Shown here piece by piece: positions 9,537 through 16,374 of a stretch of DNA of 64,000 bases. The stretch is from Alphaproteobacteria bacterium (GTDB lineage: Bacteria; Pseudomonadota; Alphaproteobacteria; Bin95): contig JAJECF010000189.1 in assembly GCA_022822125.1 (NCBI GenBank), positions 5,518 through 69,517 on the forward strand, in the 5' to 3' direction. Within the stretch, counting starts at the first letter, position 1. Every line of letters starts with the position of its first letter. The translations under genes and the position numbers were made by a program. The notes beneath the pieces are model-generated. The model ran no database searches. It was given only the letters and a program-made list of their open reading frames with translations, and had not been told where the DNA came from.

Positions 9537-10981
9537 GGCTTTCTCCCTCTCGTTTCGTGGGGCAGCTTCGCCCGCTCCTCGTCGAGAAACAGCCCCCACG
9601 CCTTCTGCCCCTTCCGCCCGTTGCAGTTGCCACACAGTCCGATCCGGTTGAGCGCATCGTTGTCGCCGCCGCGCACCTTCGGGATGCGGTGGTCAAGAGC
9701 AAGGTCCACCGCTCGCAGGTTCTCAGCATCGCAGTAGGGGTTGGCGCACTGGTGCCCCTGCCGAGCCCATAGAGCCTGCCGCAGTTTGGCATCGGGGATA
9801 TTCGGTATGTCCGTACGCCGCAGGGATTTCCGCACCGTGACAGGCGTTCCCACCATGTCGAGGCCGGTTTCGTCCTGCAACCGCTCCAGCGTCACGGTCT
9901 CCGCCACCGGGTCAATGTCGATCCCGACCCACTCGCGCTGCGCCTGCTCGGCGGCAACGCAGGTGGTCGCACACCCTGCGAACGGGTCCAGCACCGTGTC
10001 GCCGGGGTCGGTCGCGCACTCAATGATCCGCCGGTAGAGCGCCACTGGCTTGCGTGTCGCCCATTCGACATCGTTCGACTCCGCCTGTCCGACATCGCTC
10101 CAGATGTCATCGCGCGGCTTGCCTGGCTGTTCGTCGAGGAACCGCTTGAAGCGCGGGACCCGCCCAGGGGCGACCTGCACGACGCGCCCGGCGTCATAGG
10201 CGGCCTGCATACGCTCCCGCGTCCAGCGCCAGACTCTAGTCACGCCAAGAAACTCGTATGTGAGGTTCGGGCGGTCGCGGTTGGGGTTGGTCAAATCCGT
10301 AAGTTGGTAGCGTCTCCCCCCCCCCCCCTCAATCTTGTCGTATTGCGCCAGCGTTTTCGCATCGAGATCAGCGAGATCGTAGGGTTCATAGGACGGGTTC
10401 CACTTCCATTCCCGGCTCTTGCCATAGGCGAAAATCGTGTCGCTGTTCCGGGGCAGTCGCCTTGAGGCCAAACCCTTCGATGTCGTGCGGCGTGTTGTGA
10501 CCTCATTGATGAGCAGAGCGCGGCCGAACACAGCGTCCAGCAGCAGCCGAAGATAGGCGTTCGCCTCCGTGTCGCACTGAAGGAACAGGACGCCGGTCGG
10601 CTTGAGGATACGGTGCATTTCGACGATGCGAGGGGCCATGTAGGCCAGATAAGCGGCAATGGAGTTCTGCGCACCGGTGCTGACCTTGCCGGTGCGGTGG
10701 TCAACCCGGCCACCCTCGATGACGGCCGCCGCCTCGATGATCTCCTTGATTGCCGGATGGTCCGACGCGATGAGGTCCTGCCACTCGTCCGTCACTTCGT
10801 CCCAGCGCCAGCGGTCATCGAACCGTTGCGCAGCGGACCGGGAGCCGAGCGGCGCATTGAAGACGCGCTTGGCGTTGAACGGCGGGTCCGTAGCAATGCA
10901 GTCCACGCTCTCGCTGTTCATGCCGCGAAGGATGTGGATGTTGTCCGCGACGAACAGGGTCCGGTTGCGCCAGTTGGTCAT
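9533..10981 (-). CDS. DNA methyltransferase fused to a C-terminal HNH endonuclease domain
   Basis: The N-terminal part is an N6-adenine or N4-cytosine DNA methyltransferase: catalytic motif IV is DPPF at residues 32-35, and the SAM motif comes later at 332-334 (DPFAGCATT), which is the beta-group order with the target-recognition region between them. The C-terminus is an HNH nuclease: Cys412/Cys417 and Cys450/Cys453 zinc pairs around Asp430-His431 (LALDHRIPKVRGG) and an NRIGLCGNC segment. A single chain thus holds modification and probable cleavage functions. Codons 218-222 contain 13 consecutive G. The start overlaps the transposase stop by 4 bases, so its expression is tied to the transposase. 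Confidence 0.9.
   Translation of the reverse strand: MTNWRNRTLFVADNIHILRGMNSESVDCIATDPPFNAKRVFNAPLGSRSAAQRFDDRWRWDEVTDEWQDLIASDHPAIKEIIEAAAVIEGGRVDHRTGKVSTGAQNSIAAYLAYMAPRIVEMHRILKPTGVLFLQCDTEANAYLRLLLDAVFGRALLINEVTTRRTTSKGLASRRLPRNSDTIFAYGKSREWKWNPSYEPYDLADLDAKTLAQYDKIEGGGGRRYQLTDLTNPNRDRPNLTYEFLGVTRVWRWTRERMQAAYDAGRVVQVAPGRVPRFKRFLDEQPGKPRDDIWSDVGQAESNDVEWATRKPVALYRRIIECATDPGDTVLDPFAGCATTCVAAEQAQREWVGIDIDPVAETVTLERLQDETGLDMVGTPVTVRKSLRRTDIPNIPDAKLRQALWARQGHQCANPYCDAENLRAVDLALDHRIPKVRGGDNDALNRIGLCGNCNGRKGQKAWGLFLDEERAKLPHETRGRKP
10316..10328 (-). repeat. 13-base homopolymer (poly-G on the coding strand) inside the methyltransferase
   Basis: Thirteen C on the plus strand encode part of Glu218 and Gly219-Gly222, between motif IV and the SAM motif, in the expected target-recognition region. 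In this copy the frame is intact. Slippage by one base would truncate both the SAM-binding and HNH parts. Confidence 0.95.
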
Positions 10982-11958
10982 CTGGCAGGACGCGCCCCGG
11001 AGGACAGGCCGTTGTCCTCAATGAGCTCCGCATAGGTCAGGCGCCGTCCGATGAAGCACCGGGCAATCGCCGACATCTGGTCCAGCGTGTCCATGTCCCG
11101 GATGTTGTTGCGCCCGGCAAACTCCTGCACATAGCGGTCAAGATGCTTCGGCGAGAGCTTGTGGAATGTCCCGTGGTATCCCCGCTTGAACAGGCTCCAG
11201 AAGCCCTCCATGCCGTTGACCGTAGCATCGCCCCGGACATATTCGCCTGCGCTGTGATTGACGGCTTCATGGGCGCGGGGTAGGCCGGTATAGGCCCGCG
11301 ACTCATCGGTATAGATCTTCGCTGTGCTTTCCGTCCGGTCCAACACAAAACCCTGCAAGGTCTTCGCGTCTGTCCGCTCGACAACTGACGCGCTTACCTG
11401 CTTGCTGTCCCGGTCCTTCACGCCCACGACAATGGTCTTGCCGACGCTGCCGCGCCCGGTGAGAGCCTTGCGCTTCTTCTTCGGCATGTTCTTGCGCTTG
11501 CCACCAACGGCCGTTTCGTCCGCTTCCACGGGGCCGGGGAACGGCTTGTCGGAACCGGGCATGAAGCCTTCCCGGATGCGCTGCATCAGGAACCACGCCG
11601 TCGCCTGCCGGATACCGACATCGCGGTAAATCTTCATGCTGCTCGTGCCCTTGAGGCCGGTCGTCATCATGTAGATGGCAATGGCCCACTTCTGGAGGCC
11701 GAGATTGCTGCCCTGCATGACCGTGCCCTTCTTGACCGAGAAATGCGCCCGGCAATCCCGGCAGCGATAGGGCATCGGCTTCCGGCTCTTGACGACGACC
11801 GTGTTGACGGACCCGCAGTCCGGGCAATGCCGCTCGCCGCCCGGCCAACGCTGTTCCTCGAACCACCTCTCAGCCGTCGCATTGTCAGGGAACTTTGCCG
11901 TGAGTTCCATGACCGTCATGCCTTTGCGGTGCGAGCGTCCCGGTGCTTTCTTAGCCAT
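10978..11958 (-). CDS. ISXO2-like transposase of the IS1595 family
   Basis: The 326-residue transposase has an N-terminal zinc ribbon (Cys45, Cys48, Cys66, Cys69) and a DDE catalytic core: Asp147 in VEADETAVGGK, Asp218 in IYTDESRAY, and Glu251 in NGMEGFWSLFKRG. The following YHGTFHKLSPKHLDRYVQEF segment is characteristic of the family. No frameshift or missing catalytic residue is visible, so it should be active. The ATG has GGAG 9 bases upstream. It is the first gene of an overlapping set with the methyltransferase fusion. Confidence 0.95.
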   Translation of the reverse strand: MAKKAPGRSHRKGMTVMELTAKFPDNATAERWFEEQRWPGGERHCPDCGSVNTVVVKSRKPMPYRCRDCRAHFSVKKGTVMQGSNLGLQKWAIAIYMMTTGLKGTSSMKIYRDVGIRQATAWFLMQRIREGFMPGSDKPFPGPVEADETAVGGKRKNMPKKKRKALTGRGSVGKTIVVGVKDRDSKQVSASVVERTDAKTLQGFVLDRTESTAKIYTDESRAYTGLPRAHEAVNHSAGEYVRGDATVNGMEGFWSLFKRGYHGTFHKLSPKHLDRYVQEFAGRNNIRDMDTLDQMSAIARCFIGRRLTYAELIEDNGLSSGARPAR

Positions 11959-11981
11959 GTCACAGTCTCCGATTTATTACG

Positions 11982-12013
11982 CATATACTAGCCGAAACAT
12001 GGCTAGCATACAA
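11982..12013 (-). promoter_or_regulatory. Transposase promoter with internal palindrome resembling the element ends
   Basis: On the minus strand TTGTAT (12008-12013) and TAGTAT (11985-11990) are 17 bases apart and form a candidate promoter for the transposase. The spacer is largely filled by an inverted repeat whose arms contain CTAGCC/GGCTAG around a 7-base centre (11982-11993 and 12001-12012). The arm sequence TATGCTAGCC resembles the TTTGCTAGCC of the terminal repeats, so the transposase may bind here and repress itself. Confidence 0.5.
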
Positions 12014-12026
12014 GTATAAAAGCGCG

Positions 12027-12551
12027 CTATTCGTCGCTCTCCCAGGTGTCGCCGCACTCCATCACCATCCAGAGATACTGTTTGTCGCGCTCTTCCTCCG
12101 CGGCGTCGCCGGTCATGCGGTCCGCCATGTTGACCCGCATGAACTGGTCCTTCTCGCCCTCCACGAAGCGCCATGTCTCTGGCGTCCTGCCCTCCTTGCG
12201 GAGCCGCTCGACCATCGCGGCATGAAGCAGGTCCAGACGACGAGGGTTGGCGTCGTGCCGGCAGTCGTTGAAAGCACTTTCGGCTCGGCGGAAATCCGAT
12301 GCTCCCTCCACGATATGCGCCGCAAGATCGCCACGCCCCGGGTCCTGTCGAAACTTGCGCCGGTCGGACGCGGGCAGATGGAAGGAGCTTGGCCATACCC
12401 AGTGCCACGCCTGCCGAAGCTCTTGCCGATAGGCCCATGCGCTGGCAGCAGCGAGAATCGCTGAAGCCGCGCCGAACACCTCCGCGCTGAAGACAGTCCC
12501 AATGAGGCCGTTCACAGCCAAGCCCAGCCCGGTAAGCAGATGACGCCGCAT
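12027..12551 (-). CDS. Small membrane-anchored protein, cassette gene 4 (element cargo)
   Basis: A 174-residue protein starting MRRHLLTGLGLAVNGLIGTV, with one or two hydrophobic N-terminal segments (about residues 5-45) and a long soluble, charged C-terminal part rich in R, E and W. The start resembles cassette gene 2 (MRR...), and it lies 7 bases after gene 3 in the same TGA-spacer-ATG layout. Unlike the other three it lacks the shared tail and has a unique C-terminus ending ECGDTWESDE. Function unknown. Confidence 0.62.
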   Translation of the reverse strand: MRRHLLTGLGLAVNGLIGTVFSAEVFGAASAILAAASAWAYRQELRQAWHWVWPSSFHLPASDRRKFRQDPGRGDLAAHIVEGASDFRRAESAFNDCRHDANPRRLDLLHAAMVERLRKEGRTPETWRFVEGEKDQFMRVNMADRMTGDAAEEERDKQYLWMVMECGDTWESDE

Positions 12552-12558
12552 CCCGGCA

Positions 12559-12730
12559 TCATGACTTGTCCTCCGGGGGAGTCCGAGTCGGCCGGACATC
12601 GCCGATGGGCCGGCCAACGTCCCACAACGCCGCGACCGGCTTCGCACTCACGCGCCCGAGAATGGCGGCGCGCCTGTCCGGGTCCGGCTCCGCAAGGGCC
12701 GCCATCAGCAGGCGGTTGTCCTTTCTGAGG
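12559..12730 (-). repeat. Duplicated tail-coding DNA, copy A
   Basis: About 170 bases encoding the shared C-terminal tail of cassette gene 3 are nearly identical to 13296-13467. A more diverged third copy starts at 12887. Confidence 0.85.
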
Positions 12731-12879
12731 CCGCGAATCTCCTTATCCTGCGAGGCTAGTTTGCCCATCAGACCACGCCGATGCAGCCAAGTCAGGAACC
12801 CGCCCACGACTATGACTCCCGCCTTGCCGATGGCGAACAGCCAAGCATATTCTCGGAACCACTCTGCGAACCATTCCAT
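12559..12879 (-). CDS. Small membrane protein with conserved cytoplasmic-type tail, cassette gene 3
   Basis: A 106-residue protein: MEWFAEWFREYAWLF start, a transmembrane segment around residues 13-32 (IGKAGVIVVGGFLTW), a basic boundary, a short coiled-coil-like stretch, then the tail NRLLMAALAEPDPDRRAAIL continuing through GRVSAKPVAALWDVG to PPEDKS. The tail is nearly identical to that of gene 1 (13296-13631) in both protein and DNA, showing a recent duplication or gene conversion. No known family is recognised. Confidence 0.65.
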   Translation of the reverse strand: MEWFAEWFREYAWLFAIGKAGVIVVGGFLTWLHRRGLMGKLASQDKEIRGLRKDNRLLMAALAEPDPDRRAAILGRVSAKPVAALWDVGRPIGDVRPTRTPPEDKS

Positions 12880-12886
12880 CCGGGCA

Positions 12887-13288
12887 TCATGACTCGTCCT
12901 CCGGGGGAGTCCGAGTCGGCCGGACCTTGCCTACGGGCTGCCCGACCGACCAATGGGGGCGAGGGAGTGGTTTCAGTCTCACGCGCCCGAGAATGGTCTC
13001 GCGTTTTTCTTGGTCTGGCTCCGAGACAGCCGCTATCAGAAGCCGCAGTGCGGAGTGCATGGACACCGTGAGGTCTGCCGCCGCCGTGGCTTTCGCAGAC
13101 TCCTCAGCGTCAATCTTCGACAGCTTCCAGGCCGTGTAGATCGTGAGTAAGACCAAGACAGCAGCGAGCGAGCCCCAGTGCCACCATGTCCACTCGTCGA
13201 GGAACAGTTGCTCTAGCATGAAACCGGCCGCGATCGTTGCGCCTGTCGAAACGACACCGAAAGCGATCTGCCAGACGAACCTTCGCAT
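12887..13288 (-). CDS. Small membrane protein with diverged shared tail, cassette gene 2
   Basis: A 133-residue protein starting MRRFVWQIAFGVVSTGATI, with two predicted membrane segments (about residues 4-25 and 38-58) and a diverged form of the tail: LRLLIAAVSEPDQEKRETIL and VGKVRPTRTPPEDES. It lies 7 bases after gene 1 and 7 before gene 3; both junctions have the form TGA-TGCCSGG-ATG. The shared tail with a different N-terminus suggests modular evolution of the cassette. Confidence 0.65.
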   Translation of the reverse strand: MRRFVWQIAFGVVSTGATIAAGFMLEQLFLDEWTWWHWGSLAAVLVLLTIYTAWKLSKIDAEESAKATAAADLTVSMHSALRLLIAAVSEPDQEKRETILGRVRLKPLPRPHWSVGQPVGKVRPTRTPPEDES

Positions 13289-13295
13289 CCCGGCA

Positions 13296-13467
13296 TCATG
13301 ACTTGTCCTCCGGGGGAATCCGAGTCGGCCGGACCTCGCCGACGGGCCGGCCAACGTCCCACAACGCCGCGACCGGCTTCGCACTCACGCGCCCGAGAAT
13401 GGCGGCGCGCCTGTCCGGGTCCGGCTCCGCAAGGGCCGCCATCAGCAGGCGGTTGTCGTCTCGCAGA
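13296..13467 (-). repeat. Duplicated tail-coding DNA, copy B
   Basis: The near-identical partner of 12559-12730, encoding the tail of cassette gene 1. The upstream N-terminal coding parts differ, so the repeat stops near codon 50. Confidence 0.85.
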
Positions 13468-13631
13468 CTTCGATTGTCTTTCTTGATTTCGCGAATGTCG
13501 CGTTTCAGGCTCCGCCGATGCAGCAAACTCCAGATGCCGCCGCCCATCAGGATGATCGTCTCTGCGATGAGCAGAGAACGCTCCCAAGGGCTCTTGCAAA
13601 TCCAAGCCCAGATGTCTGCGAACCATTCCAT
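13296..13631 (-). CDS. Small membrane protein with conserved tail, cassette gene 1
   Basis: A 111-residue protein starting MEWFADIWAWICKSPWERS, one transmembrane segment (about residues 20-38), a basic and helical linker (KRDIREIKKDNRSLRDDN) and the shared tail ending VRPTRIPPEDKS. It is the first of the four genes transcribed inward from the right end, starting 66 bases from the element boundary. Between it and the right repeat lies a short stretch resembling a degenerate end of another tail, as if the boundary cuts an older unit. Confidence 0.65.
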   Translation of the reverse strand: MEWFADIWAWICKSPWERSLLIAETIILMGGGIWSLLHRRSLKRDIREIKKDNRSLRDDNRLLMAALAEPDPDRRAAILGRVSAKPVAALWDVGRPVGEVRPTRIPPEDKS

Positions 13632-13670
13632 GCTCGCATCATGGCCGGAGTCCCGAGCGAATCCGAGTCC

Positions 13671-13697
13671 GATTGGCTAGCAAAGCGTATAATTGCC
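13671..13697 (-). repeat. Right terminal inverted repeat
   Basis: The inverse of the left end with three mismatches in 27 bases; the core GATTGGCTAGCAAA (13671-13684) is exact. It ends TTGCC directly before the CTGTTATT target duplication. Confidence 0.88.
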
Positions 13698-13705
13698 CTG
13701 TTATT
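13698..13705 (+). repeat. 8-bp target-site duplication, right copy
   Basis: CTGTTATT, identical to 8734-8741 and immediately outside the right terminal repeat. Confidence 0.88.
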
Positions 13706-13979
13706 GGATGGGCGCGCGGCCCGTCACAACCGACGTCAACCTGCCGCTGGAGCCAATGATGGAGATATAGATTCACGCATTCGGGAAATCAGGAGAATCA
13801 CCAATCAAAGCTGGTCTAACCTCGTGAAAGCAGCGTTTTCGCTTCAAGGTAAACCGCATAAGCCTTTCGGAACCCCGAACGTCCAAGCGAGTGCCAAGAG
13901 TGTGCTTCGGCGCATTCAGCGTGAAACAGGACTCGATTTGCCGGCGCTAGAGCTTCGTTTGACGGCGATACGGCGCTAG
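13706..13979 (+). pseudogene. Hypothetical gene, 3' half, split by the IS1595-type element
   Basis: The continuation of the gene that starts at 8173. It encodes the last 90 residues, beginning DGRAARHNRRQ and ending RLTAIRR, including RIRRITNQSW-like and SVLRRIQRETGLDL stretches that look helical. Composition is AT-richer than the neighbours, as in the 5' half. With the element removed the product is 280 residues. No family is recognised. Confidence 0.78.
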
Positions 13980-14003
13980 CTTGCCGGCGACGCTATGTTC
14001 TTC

Positions 14004-14150
14004 ATGACCTTCGATTTCCCGTTTTCTCAGCCGTTAACTTCGCATGCCGAAGGAGAGTGTCAGCGATTCCAACCATCAGAGGCGTTCGTCGCGATTGCGT
14101 CCAACCGGGCCGGCGAACCCACGAATGTGGAACTGACGGACTACCATTGA
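14004..14150 (+). pseudogene. Possible remnant of a higB toxin gene
   Basis: A 48-codon frame ends NVELTDYH and its TGA overlaps the ATG of the following higA-like gene. That ending and overlap are typical of HigB toxins, but the preceding residues do not form a normal HigB core, so only the 3' end seems to survive after a deletion. The claim is inferred from the last eight codons and the context. Confidence 0.35.
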
Positions 14151-14449
14151 TGATCGGACCCATTCATCCCGGGGTGACGCTCCGCGAAGATTTCATGGCG
14201 CCGCATAGGCTGAGCGCCGCCCGGCTTACTGAGGCGCTGGGCGTTTCCCGGAGCCGGATCGCGGATATCCTGCGCGGGCGTTGCCGTATCACCGCCGACA
14301 CAGCGCTTCGGCTGGAACATGCCTTCGGGGTCTCGGCCGCGTTCTGGCTCAATCTGCAGTCCCATTACGAACTGGAACTTACGGCCCGGGACGCAGAGCC
14401 GGCGATTGACGAGACCGTCGAACGATTCGCCTCGCCGGCTTCCGCCTGA
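14150..14449 (+). CDS. higA: HigA-family antitoxin (orphan)
   Basis: A 99-residue HigA-type regulator: MIGPIHPGVTLREDFMAP signature, a helix-turn-helix (LTEALGVSRSRIADILRGR) and the FWLNLQSHYELE segment. It belongs to the same family as the gene at 4165-4452 but is clearly diverged from it. No intact toxin gene precedes it, so it is probably an orphan left after toxin loss next to the disrupted gene. ATG 14150 is chosen because family members start at the PIHPG motif. Confidence 0.88.
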   Translation: MIGPIHPGVTLREDFMAPHRLSAARLTEALGVSRSRIADILRGRCRITADTALRLEHAFGVSAAFWLNLQSHYELELTARDAEPAIDETVERFASPASA

Positions 14450-14976
14450 TAAGGAGTCCCGGCGCCGTGCGGGCGGCGAGATCGAGAAAGCGCCTTGTTC
14501 GTCCAATTTGTGTAATATTTCCTATGACAACTTGGCTCCGGAAGCTCGGCCGCCATATTGGGTCGGTCGGGGCGGCCATCCGGACGCTGCCTCACCATTC
14601 GCGCCGGCGCCGGCGCGAAAATCATGGGAAACCGAGGGTAGAGGCGCGCCTTGCGCCCGGTCCCGGCGCAGGCCTGCCGGCGGCGTGGAACGGAATGAAA
14701 CGGGAGCGGGAAAGGAGGCCCTATGCCTGTACGGGCCGAAAACATGCGTGATGCGCATGGCGAACATGACAATTCATGACATCTATGCAGCGGGCGGAGC
14801 GCTGTTGCAGGGAGGTCCCGGCTTCCCCGCCCGGCATCGCGCTCCGTGAAGGCTTCGTGGCATGACGGCGTGACAACCGGGCAGCGTCGAACCGGACTCG
14901 AGCGGCCTTGCCGTCTGCGCCCATACGGTGTTCCCTTCCGGAAACCGAATATGACAAGGGAAAGGAGCGTCATCCG
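14450..14976. other. Intergenic region, 527 bp, no convincing gene
   Basis: It holds an AT-rich patch near 14503-14530, a 22-base perfect palindrome at 14598-14619, and a strong AAAGGAGG before an 18-codon open frame (14723-14779) that could be a short peptide or the decayed start of a gene. The leader of the following SDR gene lies at its right end. No RNA gene was recognised. Confidence 0.5.
14598..14619. repeat. 22-bp perfect GC palindrome
   Basis: Arms TTCGCGCCGGC and its exact complement meet without a loop. No T-run follows on either strand, so it is not an obvious intrinsic terminator. Confidence 0.7.
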
Positions 14977-15744
14977 ATGGACCTGCGTCTGGCCGGAAAG
15001 ACCGTGCTGATTACCGGCGCCTCGAAAGGCATCGGGCTCGCCTGCGCCGAACTCTTCGCCGAGGAAGGCTGCGACCTGCATCTCGTGGCGCGCACGGAGG
15101 CCGATCTCGAGCGCGCGCGCGACGCCATCCGCAGCCGGCACAATGTCGCGGTGACGATCCACCCGCTCGATCTCTCGGACGGCGGCAATGTCAAGCGCCT
15201 GGTTGCGGAGACCGGCGAGGGCCTCGACATCGTCGTCAACAATGCCGGCGCCATTCCGGGCGGCCCGATCCACATGATCGACGAGGAGCGCTGGCGCGAG
15301 GCCTGGGACCTCAAGGTGTTCGGCTATATCAACATGTGCCGGGAGCTCTATCCGGTCTTCAAGGCGAAGCGCGCCGGCGTGATCGTGAATGTCGTGGGCA
15401 CCGGCGGCGAGCGGCCCTCGGCGGGATATATCGCCGGCGCAGGCGGCAATGCCGGCCTCATCGCCTTCACCCGCGCGCTCGGCGGCAAGAGCCCCGATGA
15501 CGGATTCCGGATCGTCGGCGTCAATCCCGGCCCGATCCTGACCGAGCGCCTGACCACGATCATGCGCGCCCAGGCGCTGGACAAATTCGGCGACGAGGAA
15601 CGCTGGCAGGAATGCATGCCGACCAACCCGCCGCCGGGAGAGTCCGAGGACTGCGCGGACCTCGTCGTCTTTCTCGCCTCGGAGCGCGCAAAGCATATTT
15701 CGGGCACTGTCGTCACCATCGACGGCGGCGCCGTCTCACGCTAG
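14977..15744 (+). CDS. Short-chain dehydrogenase/reductase-family protein
   Basis: A 255-residue Rossmann-fold SDR. The NAD(P) motif TGASKGIG is at residues 15-22 and NNAG follows. The catalytic area is atypical: the Ser is missing (VVGTGGERPSAG) and Tyr is followed by IAGA, so the Y-x-x-x-K lysine is absent. This branch may be catalytically altered. ATG 14977 follows AAAGGAG by 9 bases. It is first in a cluster with an isomerase (16 bases on) and an aminotransferase, so all three may serve one catabolic route. Confidence 0.85.
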   Translation: MDLRLAGKTVLITGASKGIGLACAELFAEEGCDLHLVARTEADLERARDAIRSRHNVAVTIHPLDLSDGGNVKRLVAETGEGLDIVVNNAGAIPGGPIHMIDEERWREAWDLKVFGYINMCRELYPVFKAKRAGVIVNVVGTGGERPSAGYIAGAGGNAGLIAFTRALGGKSPDDGFRIVGVNPGPILTERLTTIMRAQALDKFGDEERWQECMPTNPPPGESEDCADLVVFLASERAKHISGTVVTIDGGAVSR

Positions 15745-15759
15745 GAGCCTCACGACGCC

Positions 15760-16374
15760 ATGAGCTGCACTCTCGAATTCTTCTTCGACGTCTCGAGCCC
15801 GTGGACCTATCTGGCCTTCCACCGCATCGAGGATTTCTCTGCCGAGCTTGAAGTGGACCTGGTCTGGAAGCCGTTCCTGGTGGGCGGCGTCTTCAACAAG
15901 GTCAATCCGAGCGTCTATCAGCGCCGCGAAAACCCGATCCCGCCCAAGGACGCCTATTACCGCAAGGATATGGACGACTGGGCGCGCTATGAGGGCATCG
16001 TCATCGGCAGGCCCTCGGTCTTCCCCGTCAACTCGGTGAAGGCCATGCGCGGCTGCTTCCACGCCATCGACGAAGGCCGGGTGTCCGCCTTCGCGCGCGG
16101 CTGCTTCGAGGCCTATTGGCGCGACGACCGCGATATCGGCCGGGAGGACGTGCTGGCGGAGGTCGTCGAGGCGGCCGGCCTCGACAAGCAGCGCTTCTTC
16201 GCCGCCATCGCCGACCCGGGGGTCAAGCAGAAGCTGTTCGACACGACCGACGAGCTGATCGAGCGGGGCGGTTTCGGCTCGCCGACCTTCTTCCTCGACG
16301 GCGAGGACATGTATTTCGGCAATGACCGCCTGGAGCTGATCCGCGCGGCGATCGAAAGGAAACACGATGACTGA
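15760..16374 (+). CDS. 2-hydroxychromene-2-carboxylate isomerase-like protein (DsbA fold)
   Basis: A 204-residue thioredoxin-fold protein of the kappa-GST/isomerase family that rearranges aromatic degradation intermediates using glutathione. The N-terminal FFFDVSSPWTYLAFHRI contains the conserved Ser near residue 12; KPFLVGGVFN, a late FGSPTFFLDGEDMYFGNDRLE and the overall length match. It overlaps the next gene by 8 bases, so translation is coupled. The actual substrate is unknown. Confidence 0.87.
   Translation: MSCTLEFFFDVSSPWTYLAFHRIEDFSAELEVDLVWKPFLVGGVFNKVNPSVYQRRENPIPPKDAYYRKDMDDWARYEGIVIGRPSVFPVNSVKAMRGCFHAIDEGRVSAFARGCFEAYWRDDRDIGREDVLAEVVEAAGLDKQRFFAAIADPGVKQKLFDTTDELIERGGFGSPTFFLDGEDMYFGNDRLELIRAAIERKHDD

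Larger units (their letters stand above)
8742..13697. mobile_element. IS1595-type transposable element with passenger genes (4956 bp)
   Basis: The ends are defined by imperfect inverted repeats of about 27 bases starting GG, flanked by the exact 8-bp repeat CTGTTATT. Inside lie an ISXO2-like transposase (10978-11958), a methyltransferase-HNH fusion, an AT-hook peptide, two small proteins, and four tandem small genes of which three share a C-terminal tail. Base composition is lower in GC than the chromosome. The element interrupts an otherwise complete ORF, so insertion is recent enough that the host gene has not decayed further. IS1595 relatives that carry passenger genes are known; this particular cargo I do not recognise. 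Confidence 0.88.
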
